A DNA stretch of 64,000 nucleotides from Closterium sp. Naga37s-1 (GCA_947471745.1 CANJKZ010000063.1:909001-973000), one strand, 5' to 3'. Positions 10,014 to 20,968 are shown, counted from the first letter of the stretch. Notes: generated by a model from the letters alone, not told the origin. Translations and numbers: made by a program.

Positions 10014-13000
10014 ACTGTCGCCTGGCAGCAGCAACCTCTTGGCTTCGGTTCTGCCGCCACCGCCGCCCATACCTCCCCAGCTGAGTCATACTCTAGCTTT
10101 CTTGGTCAGCTAGCTTCTCCCTTGCCTAGCACCACCTCCATGTATCCCTCTGTTCTTAATAACAGTGACTTCCAGTATTCTGCGTCTCCTTCCCCGCTCA
10201 CCTTGGACTTTGTCCTCGATAGCGGGGCCACCGTCAGTGCCCTGAAGGACGCTGGCATTCTCAAAACACTATCTCTCCCCTCCACTGTTCATGGCGCTGA
10301 TTCTAGCTTCTCGATCCCATGCACACACTCCTCTACTCTTCCGTGTCCCCTCTTTCCCTCCGGCACTATCACTGGCCTCCACATTCCCACTCTTCGTCAC
10401 AACCTTATTTCTCTTCATGATCTCCAAAAAGCCGGCATTACCGCCATTTTTCCTGCCCACTTTTCCTATTGCGATCTCATTCATACCTCCACTGGCCGCC
10501 TTGTCTATCGCCTCCCAATCTGCCCCCGCACTCACCTTTACACACTACGTCTCCCTTTTCCGGCATCATGTCATCTCACCACCCGTCGCTCCACCTACCC
10601 TTCTCCCACCATTGCTCCTCCCCCTTCATCATCTCCCACTCCCTCTACCTCTCCCGACCTCTCCCTCTCTCACCCCGCCATTCTCCTCCATCACCGTCTT
10701 GGTCACCCCAACTTCACCACCCTCCGTGCCGCAATATCCTCTCGCCTCCTTCATGGGCTCCCCCTTGCCCTTCCTCCCCTACCCACCTCACCAGCTCCTC
10801 CTTGTCCCACTTGCATTCATGGCAAACTCAAACAAAAACCCCATCACAGCCATCCCTCATTTGCTACTGCTCCCCTAGATCTCGTCCACATGGACCTCTG
10901 GGGTCCCTCCCCCTCCCCTTCCCGCCAGGGCCACCGCTTTATGCTCGTCCTCGTAGACGACCATAGCCGCTACTCCTCTGTGTTTCTACTCCACACGAAA
11001 GCTGAAGCAGCCGCTGTCATCATCGCCTGGGCCGAACAAGCGCGCGTGCACTTCGGCCGACCCATCCGTCGCCTTCACTCTGACGGTGGCGGGGAGTTTC
11101 TCAACCATACCATTGCCTCCTACTGCAAAGCACATGGCACTCAACAGACGTCCACTCTCCCTCATTCTCCGCAACAAAACGGTGTAGCTGAAAGTCGCAT
11201 CCGTGAGATCACCAAAACTGCCCGCTGTCTCCTCACCCATGCATCTACCCCTCCCTCCCTTTGGGGCTATGCTCTCACTCATGCCGCCCTTCTCACCAAC
11301 CTCTACCCTCACCCCCACCATCCCAACCTCACTCCCACTGAGCTTTGGTGCAACACCAAACCTGATGCCTCCGTCCTTCGCGTCTGGGGCTGCAAATCCT
11401 TTGTTCTCATTCCTCCCGCAGACCGTTCCCGCAAAGCAGGAAAACTTGCCTCCAAAGCATTGGAGTGCGTCTACCTCGGCCACAATCGTGGCTCTCCTGG
11501 GTACCTCTTCCTTCATCCTCCCTCCGGACGCCTCATTCGCAGCCGCGATGTCGTCTTCGATGAAACCATCCCCTACTACTCCTCTCCTCCTCCCTCCGAC
11601 CCTCTCCCCCCACCCTCCCGCCCACTCACCTGGGCGGATGCCCTTCTTCCTCCTCTCCTCCCATCTGCTCCACTCCTCCCAACTACTCCACTCTCACCTC
11701 CACCTTCCTCGGCTGATATCTATGATCCTGCTGCCTCACCTGCCCTTTCCACCGCTCCCCCTCCTCCCTCTCCCCCTCCTCCCTCCCCTCCCACCCACCT
11801 CCCTCCAGCTTCTCCTCCTCCATCCTCGCCCGCCGCACCTCCTGCATCCTCCCCACGTCCTCGCACTTCTCTCACCTCACGCTCTCCCTTCCTCCTCCCA
11901 CGCATGCACACTCGCTCCCTTGACCCCATTCTTGGTCAACCACCTCTCATTCATGAAGACTCCCATGAGGAGTTTTGTGCCATTCACACTCACGTTCCTT
12001 CCCTTAACCCTGTGTACCTTGCCCTTTTGGGCGCGGTTGTACTTGGCACTCCCTCCTCACCTCTCATCTTCACGCCTACCACATTCCAGGAGGCAATCAC
12101 GTGCCCTGACGCTGACAAATGGCTGGAGGCCATTCGCAAGGAGTGCGACGCCTTCATTCGCAATGATTCCTTCGTCGATGTCAAGCCGCCTCCAGATGCC
12201 AACATTGTCGCTGGCAAGTGGGTCTTCCGGGTGAAGCAACTTCCGGGGGAGGAGCCCGTCTACAAAGCCCGTTACTGCGCCAAGGGCTTCACACAGACCT
12301 ATGCCAAGGACTTTTGGGAAACCTTCTCACCTACCGCAAAATTCGGGACCCTTCGCACGCTTCTCGACTTTGGCTCCCGCAACGGCATGGAGATCTCATC
12401 AATGGATGTCTCTAACGCTTTTCTTCAGGGGAACCTCCACGAACAAATCTTCCTCGACCGCCCAGATGGCTTCCATGAAGCCTTCCCACCAGACACTGTC
12501 TGGGAACTACGCCGTCCAGTCTACGGCCTGAAGCAGGCTCCTCGGGAATGGCATGCTAAGCTGGCATCTACACTCTGTGCTCTCGGATTTCAACCATCTC
12601 ACTCTGACGCCAGTCTCTTCATTCGGACCCGTCCCAGCCGCTTCTTCGTCCTAGTCTATGTTGACGACATGGTGCTCCTCGCCGACACCTCCGCCGACAT
12701 GACCGACGTTAAGGAAGAACTACAAGCTCGTCTCCAGTGCAAGGACCTTGGCGAATTACGCCACTACTTGGGCATGGAGATCACACGCGATCGAGCTGCC
12801 CGCACCATCACCTTATCTCAATCTCACTATCTTCAGCAGGTGTTGGAGCGGTTCGACATGGCTCTCGCCAACCCAGTGGCCACTCCCCTTCCATTCGGCC
12901 ATGGGCTTGCTCCACCCACCTCCCCCTCCGCCTCCACTCAGCCCTATGCGGAACTGGTTGGCTCCATCATGTATGCCATGATGGGGACCCGTCCCGACCT

Positions 13001-16000
13001 CGCCTACCCCATCAGCGTCCTGGCGCGTTTCGTCGGTACCGGTCGTCACACCTCCGTGCATTGGAGAGCCGCCAAACGAGTCCTACGCTACCTCCGTGGC
13101 ACTCAGGACCATGTTCTCACCCTTGGTGGTGCCTCTCCCCCGCTCCTCACCGGCTTCAGTGACTCGTCTTGGGCAGACTCTCAGCCGGATCGCCGCTCTT
13201 CCCAAGGATATGGCTTCACGCTCGGTAGCGGCTTGGTCAGCTGGCGCTCCACCCGCTCCTCCGCCATCGCCCTCTCATCTTGTGAAGCCGAACTCTATGC
13301 TGGTACCATGGCTGCGCAGGAAGGACGCTGGCTTTCCTTCTTGCTAGCCGAGCTTGGGGCCCCCCAGCCATGCCCCACGCTCTGGTGCGACAACGCCAGC
13401 ACGATCCACCTCACCAAGAATCCGGTCTTCCACGGGCGCTCCAAACACATCGAACTACGCTACTTCTACATTCGCGATCTTGTCCAGCAAGGCCATCTTG
13501 CCGTCCGAAAAATTGCCGCCGAAGCCAACCTCGCTGACATCTTCACCAAAGCTCTTCCGAAGCTAGCCCACCGGGCCTTCCTTCGCCTTCTTGGCCTCTC
13601 CCCGGCTTCATGATTCCGGGGTTGTGCACACTTATAAACCTCTTATGCTACGGGGTTGTGTTAGAATATAGCATAATGTATGTTTATATTTGTGCATGTG
13701 TTACACCCTAAAGTGGGTGTACACTTTGGGTCAAGGCGACCCAACCAATTTTGGTTGGGCGCCCCCAAACCCAACTCGACCGCAATTGACGGGGGGGGGC
13801 CAATAATGGTCCCCTCCAACGATTGTTGGTTACCCCAGCAATTGTTGGTCGACCCAATCTGATTGGTCCACCAATAAATGCTGAGGGTACCCCACTTCGT
13901 TCCCAAAACTTCTCATCTCCTATATGTACCGACACTCTTTCTAATCAAGACAACACTTGAGATTCTTTCATGCCGGGGCCCTAATAAAAGACTCACTCAG
14001 TGGCTGTGCGTGCCGGGGCCCTAATAAAAGACTCACTCAGTGGCTGTGCGTGCCGGGGCCCTAATAAAAGACTCACTTAGTGGCTGTGCGTGCCGGGGCC
14101 CTAATAAAAGACTCACTCAGTGGCTGTGCGTGCCGGGGCCCTAATAAAAGACTCACTTAGTGGCTGTGCGTGCCGGGGCCCTAATAAAAGACTCACTCAG
14201 TGGCTGTGCGTGCCGGGGCCCTAATAAAAGACTCACTCAGTGGCTGTGCGTGCCGGGGCCCTAACAAAAGACTCACTTGGTGGCTGTGCGTGCCGGGGCC
14301 CTAATAAAAGACTCACTTAGTGGCTGTGCGTGCCGGGGCCCTAATAAAAGACTCACTTAGTGGCTGTGCGTGCCGGGGCCCTAATAAAAGACTCACTTGG
14401 TGGCTGTGCGGATCTGGATGGCAACATCAAACTGCAGCCGCAGTCCTGTGCCTTTCTTCACTCTTGCACCGCCCACCTGCTCACTCTCCCCACCATCCTC
14501 TCTATAAGCTGACTCGCTCTCAGCAGAAGAGGCTGCAACCCCGCCTCCCTGCTCTGTATAAGTGCCCTCAGTGCCATACTCCTCAAGCTGGCGTACTGTG
14601 TTGGAAGTTGAAGTGGTAGGTCGGTTACTGCTGCCATCTGTTGCTGCCACTGCTGCTGTCGCTGCTGCTACAGTTGCTGTTGCTGCTACTGCTGCTGCTG
14701 TTGATGTTGTTGCTGCGGCTGTCTCTCTACCCGCAATCCGATGCTCCTCCTCCTTCGCATGCACCTCATTCTTCTCCTCATCCCCCCTTCCTGCTTCTGC
14801 CTCTGCCTCGCCATTCCCACGCTCTCTCCCTGCAAGCATCCCTCCTGTCTTGCTCTGCTCCTCCTTCTCTTCACGAGCTCCCGGCAGCCCCAATTCAAGT
14901 GCTCCGACCTCCTCCACCCCCACCCTCCTCCCCACCAGCCTGCGCCTTTCCCCACCACCACTCAATCGCCCTCCCTCTCTCCCTCCTTCTCTCCCTCCCT
15001 CTCGCCCTCCCTCTTTACCTCTCTCCTTCCCTCCCGCCCTCCCTTCCTCTACCCCGTCCTCCTCCCCTCCTAATTGCATCCTCTCTTCACTCTCCCTCAC
15101 AGGCCCATCACCTCCCTCCCTCCCTCTCTCCCCCTTCCCACCTTCTTCCCTCCCCATTTTCCCCTTCCCCACCCCACTCATCCCCTTCTCTCTCCTCTCC
15201 ATCTCACCCTCACTCACTCTCACTCCCCCGTTTCCTCTTCCTCCACCCTCACTCCCACCACCCTCGCCCCACCTTTTCCTCCTCACAATCTCCTCAACCA
15301 CCTCTTGAAGCTCAGACACAGGACCATGCCCGAGCAAGGCATGAATGGCATGACTCCTCACACACCATATGTTATGGCAGTGAAACGAGCGCTGCACACA
15401 GGGAGACAACCTCCCGTTCTTATGCCAGAAACTATCGAAAAAACTGCCCGTGTTCACATGCACCACGGGCAGCCCGGAATGCAGGGCAGAAAGAAACTCC
15501 TGCCGCGGCGCGTGCAGCTCGAGCGGCTCGCTGACGTGGCGGATATCGTCTGTGAAGTTGACCAATGGGGCGACGCCACTGCAGTCAAACGTGGTGCAGA
15601 GGTGATCGAGCACGGCTCTGTGCTTGCCTCCGTGCCACCGCAGCAATCGCCGGCCGGAGAGGAGAGCGTAGACGTATGCTGAGCAGAATCCACGCAGGGA
15701 GTTGCCTAGGCCGAAGCGTGGGAACCACATTAAGTACCTCTCCTGCTGCTGCTGCTGTGGCTGGTCCTGCTGCTGTTGATCGTCGCTGGAAGAGGAAGAG
15801 GAGTGAGAAGTGTGGGGGTGCATGGATGCTGCTACAGCAGCAAGAGCGGCTTCGGCTGAAGACTGCTGCTGAGCGTAGTGCTCCCCTTGCTCGCCCTGCC
15901 CTCCCTGCTCCTCCCTTGCATGTGCGAACCCCTCAGCGGCGTATGCAGGGAGGGGCTGGGGGTCAAAGAGCGGCGCGGAGAGTGCTTGGAGGTGCTCTCC

Positions 16001-19000
16001 CGTGACAGGCGCAGGGGTGAGAAGAGGTGTGGGTTGATCAAACACTTCGGGGGGCAGCACCTTGGCACACGAGGCCAGGGCCTGGGGCAGGGAGGGGGGA
16101 ACGCAGGAGCGCAGGAGGGGAGGAGGGGAGGAGGGGAGTATGAGGAGAGGGGACTCAGGGGAGTCAAGTAAGTTGCCTGTGACAGGCGCGGTGGTGAGGA
16201 GCGGTGTGGGCTGATCAAACACTTCGGGGGGCAGCACCTTGGCACACGAGGCTAGAGCCTGGGTAAGGTGGAGAAGGTGGGAGGAGAAAGGGGGAGATTA
16301 TCGGGAGGAACGTACTTGGCTGGGGGCATGACTTACCTGGACTGGAGACTCACACATCACATGCAGAATAACCCCTTCACACACTGACAGCAGACAGACA
16401 TAAACCGGTTTTTGAGAAATCTAAAAAACCAGCTTGTAGCATGCCTTACCTGGGGAGACTCCAAATCAAATGCATGACCCCTTCACACAGTCACAGCAGA
16501 CATAGTCACATAACCCCCTTTTGTACAACTCACATCCATATCCAGTGTCAAGTTCTGTCTGCACAAAAGGGCTCCTCCAACTCCAACTGCTCCCCACAGT
16601 GCCGTCCGTCCACTGCCACTGGTAGCCCTGGTCCTCCTGACTGCCCACCAGGAAGCGGCCCTCTTGAAAGGCTTACCTGGAAGACCAGGGCTAGAAAACC
16701 GGGTGCTTTGCCATTCACTCACATCCATGTCCAGAGACAGGTTTCGAACAAACGGGCTGCGCCAGCTGCTCCCCACCACCCCGTCCGTCCACTGCCACTA
16801 GTAGCCCTGGTCTTGCTGACTGCCCACCAGGAAGCGGTCCTCCCGGGGGTCATACCTCAGATGACCAAGGTCAAGAAACCAGGTGTCATGTCGTATCATG
16901 CACTCACATCCATGTCAAGCAACAGATTGTGCACGAAGGGGCTTCTCCAGCTGCTCCCCACCACCCCGTCCGTCCACTGCCACTAGTAGCCCTGGTCTTG
17001 CTGACTGCCCACCAGGAAGCGGTCCTCCCGGGGGTCATACCTCAGATGACCAAGGTCAAGAAACCAGGTGTCATGTCGTATCATGCACTCACATCCATGT
17101 CAAGCAACAGATTGTGCACGAAGGGGCTTCTCCAGCTGCTCCCCACCACCCCGTCCGTCCACTGCCACTAGTAGCCCTGGTCTTGCTGACTGCCCACCAG
17201 GAAGCGGTCCTCCCGGGGGTCATACCTCAGATGACCAAGGTCAAGAAACCAGGTGTCATGTCGTATCATGCACTCACATCCATGTCAAGCAACAGATTGT
17301 GCACGAAGGGGCTTCTCCAGCTGCTCCCCACCACCCCGTCCGTCCACTGCCACTAGTAGCCCTGGTCTTGCTGACTGCCCACCAGGAAGCGGTCCTCCCG
17401 GGGGTCATACCTCAGATGACCAAGGTCAAGAAACCAGGTGTCATGTCGTATCATGCACTCACATCCATGTCAAGCAACAGATTGTGCACGAAGGGGCTTC
17501 TCCAGCTGCTCCCCACCACCCCGTCCGTCCACTGCCACTAGTAGCCCTGGTCTTGCTGACTGCCCACCAGGAAGCGGTCCTCCCGGGGGTCATACCTCAG
17601 ATGACCAAGGTCAAGAAACCAGGTGTCATGTCGTAACATGCACTCACATCCATGTCAAGCAACAGATTGTGCACGAAGGGGCTTCTCCAGCTGCTCCCCA
17701 CCACCCCGTCCGTCCACTGCCACTAGTAGCCCTGGTCTTGCTGACTGCCCACCAGGAAGCGGTCCTCCCGGGGGTCATACCTCAGATGACCAAGGTCAAG
17801 AAACCAGGTGTCATGTCGTATCATGCACTCACATCCATGTCAAGCAACAGATTGTGCACGAAGGGGCTTCTCCAGCTGCTCCCCACCACCCCGTCCGTCC
17901 ACTGCCACTAGTAGCCCTGGTCTTGCTGACTGCCCACCAGGAAGCGGTCCTCCCGGGGGTCATACCTCAGATGACCAAGGTCAAGAAACCAGGTGTCATG
18001 TCGTATCATGCACTCACATCCATGTCAAGCAACAGATTGTGCACGAAGGGGCTTCTCCAGCTGCTCCCCACCACCCCGTCCGTCCACTGCCACTAGTAGC
18101 CCTGGTCTTGCTGACTGCCCACCAGGAAGCGGTCCTCCCGGGGGTCATACCTCAGATGACCAAGGTCAAGAAACCAGGTGTCATGTCGTATCATGCACTC
18201 ACATCCATGTCAAGCAACAGATTGTGCACGAAGGGGCTTCTCCAGCTGCTCCCCACCACCCCGTCCGTCCACTGCCACTAGTAGCCCTGGTCTTGCTGAC
18301 TGCCCACCAGGAAGCGGTCCTCCCGGGGGTCATACCTCAGATGACCAAGGTCAAGAAACCAGGTGTCATGTCGTATCATGCACTCACATCCATGTCAAGC
18401 AACAGATTGTGCACGAAGGGGCTTCTCCAGCTGCTCCCCACCACCCCGTCCGTCCACTGCCACTAGTAGCCCTGGTCTTGCTGACTGCCCACCAGGAAGC
18501 GGTCCTCCCGGGGGTCATACCTCAGATGACCAAGGTCAAGAAACCAGGTGTCATGTCGTATCATGCACTCACATCCATGTCAAGCAACAGATTGTGCACG
18601 AAGGGGCTTCTCCAGCTGCTCCCCACCACCCTGTCCGTCCACTGCCACTAGTAGCCCTGGTCTTGCTGACTGCCCACCAGGAAGCGGTCCTCCCGGGGGT
18701 CATACCTCAGATGACCAAGGTCAAGAAACCAGGTGTCATGTCGTATCATGCACTCACATCCATGTCAAGCAACAGATTGTGCACGAAGGGGCTTCTCCAG
18801 CTGCTCCCCACCACCCCGTCCGTCCACTGCCACTAGTAGCCCTGGTCTTGCTGACTGCCCACCAGGAAGCGGTCCTCCCGGGGGTCATACCTCAGATGAC
18901 CAAGGTCAAGAAACCAGGTGTCATGTCGTATCATGCACTCACATCCATGTCAAGCAACAGATTGTGCACGAAGGGGCTTCTCCAGCTGCTCCCCACCACC

Positions 19001-20968
19001 CCGTCCGTCCACTGCCACTAGTAGCCCTGGTCTTGCTGACTGCCCACCAGGAAGCGGTCCTCCCGGGGGTCATACCTCAGATGACCAAGGTCAAGAAACC
19101 AGGTGTCATGTCGTATCATGCACTCACATCCATGTCAAGCAACAGATTGAGCACGAAGGGGCTTCTCCAGCTGCTCCCCACCACCCCGTCCGTCCACTGC
19201 CACTAGTAGCCCTGGTCTTGCTGACTGCCCACCAGGAAGCGGTCCTCCCGGGGGTCATACCTCAGATGACCAAGGTCAAGAAACCAGGTGTCATGTCGTA
19301 TCATGCACTCACATCCATGTCAAGCAACAGATTGTGCACGAAGGGGCTTCTCCAGCTGCTCCCCACCACCCCGTCCGTCCACTGCCACTAGTAGCCCTGG
19401 TCTTGCTGACTGCCCACCAGGAAGCGGTCCTCCCGGGGGTCATACCTCAGATGACCAAGGTCAAGAAACCAGGTGTCATGTCGTATCATGCACTCACATC
19501 CATGTCAAGCAACAGATTGTGCACGAAGGGGCTTCTCCAGCTGCTCCCCACCACCCCGTCCGTCCACTGCCACTGGTAGCCCTGGTCTTGCTGGCTGCCC
19601 ACCAGGAAGCGGTCCTCCCGGCGGTTTTACCCAAGGGATCAAAATGTCAAGCATGCATATACTCACATCCATATCCAAAGAGAGGTTCCGCACGAACGGA
19701 CTTCTCCAGCTGGGCCCCACCACCCCGTCCGTCCACTGCCACTGGTAGCCCTGGTCTTGCTGGCTGCCCACCAAGAAACGGTCCTCCCGGGGGTCGCCGT
19801 TCAGGCGGAACGCCACACTGCGCACCCACGCGTCCTTCAGCCAGCTCATGATGAGCTGGCGGCGCTGCTGCGAGGTGGGTGCCACGTCACCCTCAGAAGA
19901 CACGTCATCCTTCTGCCAACTCATGATGAGCCGACGCCGGGAAGAATGGGATTTAGGACGGTGTAGCTGAGGTGAGGTGAGCGGCCGGCTTCCCTTGTGG
20001 CGTTTATACTGTTGCAAGGTGTGGTCACTTGGAGCACCTGCTTCACGATTTTTTAGTCGACTGAAAAAAGGCCGGCTTCCCGTGTGGCTGGTGTGCTGCT
20101 GTAAGGTGTGGCCGCTTGGTACAACTGCCTCATGCCGCAGCTGTGACCACGCCTCATCATCCTCCCTCTCCTCTTTCCTTTCCCTCTCCTCCTCTTCGTG
20201 CTGCTCCGCGTCCTCCCCCGCTTCTCCCCCCTCGTCCTCCCCCTCTTCTGCCCCCTCGTCCTCCCCCGCTTCTCCCCCCTCGTCCTCCCCCGCTTCTCCC
20301 CCCTCGTCCTCCCCCTCTTCCACCCCTTCTGGTCGGCGCACAAAGTAAATACCCGCTGCTCTTGCTGACGGTAGCAGCAACTCCAGGTTTGAAAACGGAA
20401 AATCCGCGTCTGCTTTCCCGTCCCTTCCAAGCCATACCTGCTTCGTTCCTTGTCGCCCTTCTCTCTCCTCCTTCTCCTCCTCCCCTTCATCTCCCTTACC
20501 CCTCTCCTTATCCTCCACCCTCCTATCCCTTTTATCCTTCTCCATGCCCTCTATTCGTGATCCTTGCAACCCTGTGGCTGAATGCGACAGCTGCTGCTTC
20601 TGAGAACTCTGCAGAAACCCCCACAGCAGGTGCGAGACTTGCTTGCTTAAAAGACCGCTTATACTTAACCTAGAGGCGTTACATCTGCTTGTATCGGGGA
20701 TTTGATGATCACTAATGCTGCTGCTGTTGGCCTCCGTGTAGCTGTATTCGTTGCTGCTGCTGGTGTAGCTGCTGCTGTTGGCTGTTGGAACGCTAAGTAT
20801 GCGGGGACCTTTGGAATGGGTTTTGGCAGATGATGGTGCTGCTGCTGGGATCGACCAATCAACTGCCCACATGTTGGATAGGAAGGGAGAAATGGACGAC
20901 CAAGAAGGCAAATCACATGTGAGGGATGAATAGTGAAACCATGAAAGCTGACAACTGGGGTGGTGCAT
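5071..20968 (-). CDS. Fucosyltransferase-superfamily-like glycosyltransferase, about 3 exons
   Basis: Joining minus-strand exons 20968-19667, 16258-14397 and 5956-5071 gives one open frame with matching phases (0, then 2) and good GT/AG sites, about 1,349 residues. Core blocks resemble GDP-sugar-binding glycosyltransferases of the fucosyltransferase type: MWFPRFGLGNSLRGF with YALLSGR (exon 2), FDVAIQIRT across the exon 2/3 border, VFLATDNENLRPQ, VFFSTGAVTHTS, and EFFLLSRARVLVSF near the C-terminus. A Golgi wall- or glycan-modifying enzyme is inferred; the exact family (GT37, GT23 or another) is not settled. Acidic, Gly/Glu/Arg-rich, poly-Ala and poly-Gln segments make it much longer than usual, so some may be unrecognised introns. 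The start codon is uncertain. Confidence 0.6.
5977..5996 (+). repeat. Poly-G run of about 20
   Basis: A homopolymer of about 20 G just upstream of the acceptor of the 3' exon of the minus-strand glycosyltransferase-like gene (C-tract in its transcript, so it may act as polypyrimidine tract). Length is uncertain in any assembly. Confidence 0.8.
6105..6517 (-). pseudogene. Two truncated upstream copies of the glycosyltransferase 3' exon start
   Basis: Copies at about 6231-6105 and 6517-6425 repeat the acceptor CAG|TTTGGTGGAGC and the residues LVEHPSCHEADR...QQQLRAAEA seen at 5956. The first loses similarity after SRLLLF and the second after HMQQ. Neither has a clear matching donor, so they are probably exon relics in the intron, though mutually exclusive use of the acceptors is possible. 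Confidence 0.65.
6945..7009 (-). repeat. Left fragment of the 40-bp splice-donor satellite, split by the copia element
   Basis: A 20-bp partial unit (6945-6964), one full 40-bp unit (6965-7004) and the 5-bp TGCCG target-site copy. Same unit as the 11 copies right of the element at 13971-14410. Confidence 0.9.
7010..7322 (+). repeat. Copia 5' LTR
   Basis: 313 bp, TG...CA bounded, with the C/T run one base longer than in the 3' LTR. Followed at once by the primer site. Confidence 0.96.
7323..7336 (+). other. Copia primer-binding site
   Basis: TGGTATTCAGAGCC directly abuts the LTR and matches the complement of the initiator tRNA-Met 3' end with one extra T. Confidence 0.8.
7636..8150 (+). repeat. 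40-bp tandem array in the copia leader
   Basis: About 12-13 copies of a 40-bp unit containing CGCCGCGGGGCATTTCGCC, a GCC-triplet tract and CACTGCTCCCACT, with some 38-bp variants. It lies in the leader between the primer site and gag. Because 40 is not a multiple of 3 and no unit holds a stop, long frames of Arg/Pro/Ala repeats appear on both strands; these are by-products. Confidence 0.93.
8493..8792 (+). CDS. gag: Copia gag, N-terminal segment ending at an in-frame TAA
   Basis: Starts MAAPSLPQNFN and runs 99 codons to TAA at 8790-8792. The following frame (…AADEAAYDLERRR…) is the same frame and continues without a break into the long gag-pol frame, so this is one gag cut by a single nonsense codon. 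If the stop is read through, the polyprotein from 8493 to 13613 is 1,707 codons with its stop, a normal length for copia. Confidence 0.8.
   Translation: MAAPSLPQNFNTLSIDRLELAPDQSAINWYSYTGSMRRLLGVIHIPNTSSTLLDLVLRHAAALPPTPPMSPGSAPTLPPDPGPEPDEPDLPAASTDPVR
8793..13613 (+). CDS. pol: Copia Gag-Pol polyprotein: rest of Gag, protease, integrase, RT, RNase H
   Basis: Same frame as the upstream gag segment; the first internal ATG (8880) would give 1,577 residues. Domains in order: UBN2-like Gag (LGGLPPALMRDF...), a Gly/Arg-rich RGG tract, an atypical Cys/His knuckle, Gln/Pro/Ala-rich linker (about 9840-10030), protease DSGATVS (10218), GAG-pre-integrase HHRLGHPNF with C-x2-C, integrase core with D (HMDLWG, about 10889), D (HSDGGGEF, 11077) and E (GVAESR), RT with DVSNAFLQG and YVDDM (about 12660), and RNase H with SSWADS and CEAELYA to the stop at 13611. 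It supplies reverse transcription and integration. Confidence 0.95.
13659..13970 (+). repeat. Copia 3' LTR
   Basis: 312 bp, identical on inspection to the 5' LTR except for one base fewer in a C/T run. A short G-rich tract (CGGGGTTG, 13651-13658) before it is the likely polypurine tract. Confidence 0.96.
13971..14410 (-). repeat. 40-bp tandem array carrying a splice donor, 11 copies
   Basis: Exactly 11 units of 40 bp. In the minus (host gene) sense each unit holds the last bases of the central glycosyltransferase exon (CGCACAGCCAC) followed by AAGTGAGT and an intron piece CTTTTATTAGGGCC. The rightmost unit adjoins the real exon end (GATCCGCACAGCCACCAA|GTGAGT). The array is therefore an expansion of an exon-intron border with its 5' splice site. 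Confidence 0.9.
14397..16258 (-). CDS. Glycosyltransferase-like gene, central exon with the GLGN motif
   Basis: Starts after an acceptor at plus 16260-16259 or, equally in phase, after a second one at 16083-16082, because the block CAKVLPPEVFDQPTPLLT is present twice (about 16250-16190 and 16070-16010). The catalytic-like part lies at about 15765-15300: MWFPRFGLGNSLRGF, YALLSGRRLLRWHGG, VNTGSFFDSFWHKNG. A low-complexity stretch (G, E, R and A/T-rich residues, about 15290-14440) stays open down to QFDVAIQIRTAT and the donor AA|GTGAGT. Excising the low-complexity stretch at its GT/AG sites would break phase, so I left it in. Confidence 0.55.
16407..16430. repeat. Junction palindrome (imperfect)
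   Basis: Arms GGTTTTT / AAAAAACC around GAGAAATCT. It separates two diverged tandem copies of a block that includes a splice donor (about 16327-16406 and 16439-16510). Confidence 0.6.
16490..19660 (-). repeat. 185-bp tandem array derived from the 5' exon end of the glycosyltransferase-like gene
   Basis: About 17 copies, with a strict 185-bp period from about 16800 to 19600. In the minus sense each unit reads YDPREDRFLVGSQQ, DQGY, then WQWTDG...DMD|GTGAGT plus about 50 bp of intron. Fifteen consecutive units carry TAG between GY and WQ, while the units at both ends (near 16618 and 19573) and the genuine exon (near 19742) carry CAG (Gln). The array is a nonsense-bearing exon copy amplified inside the intron. 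Splicing 19667 to 16258 skips all of it in phase. Confidence 0.88.
19667..20968 (-). CDS. Glycosyltransferase-like gene, 5' exon
   Basis: An open frame with an acidic stretch of E/D/G repeats (about 20215-20330) and two nearby copies of RRxLIMSW (about 19840-19940). It ends in GDPREDRFLVGS and DQGYQWQWTDG before the donor GAT|GTGAGT (donor at plus 19666-19661). Two 67-bp tandem copies around PSGHTLQQ, separated by a palindrome at 20049-20069, lie inside the coding frame. The 3' part of this exon is the source of the adjoining 185-bp array. No clear signal anchor was recognised near the proposed start. Confidence 0.5.
20049..20069. repeat. Junction palindrome with GTCGAC core
   Basis: TTTTTTAGTCGACT then GAAAAAA. 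It lies exactly between two 67-bp direct copies that both start GCCGGCTTCCC (19982 and 20071). Confidence 0.8.

Larger units (their letters stand above)
7010..13970 (+). mobile_element. Complete Ty1/copia LTR retrotransposon
   Basis: Two LTRs of 313 and 312 bp (7010-7322 and 13659-13970) start TGTTAG and end TTTCA. On inspection they differ by one base in a C/T run. The 5-bp target duplication TGCCG is visible at 7005-7009 and 13971-13975. The internal part has a primer site, a repeat-bearing leader, gag and one long pol frame with integrase before RT, the copia order. Near-identical LTRs mean a very recent insertion. It lies antisense in an intron of the glycosyltransferase-like gene, inside a 40-bp satellite. 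A single in-frame TAA in gag is the only visible lesion. Confidence 0.97.

Noticed and set aside
16800..19600. Regular 185-bp repeats as a possible CRISPR-like array or a repeat protein gene
   Set aside because: There is no repeat/spacer alternation; the whole unit is repeated. The unit is an exon fragment with a donor and a nonsense codon in a eukaryotic gene.
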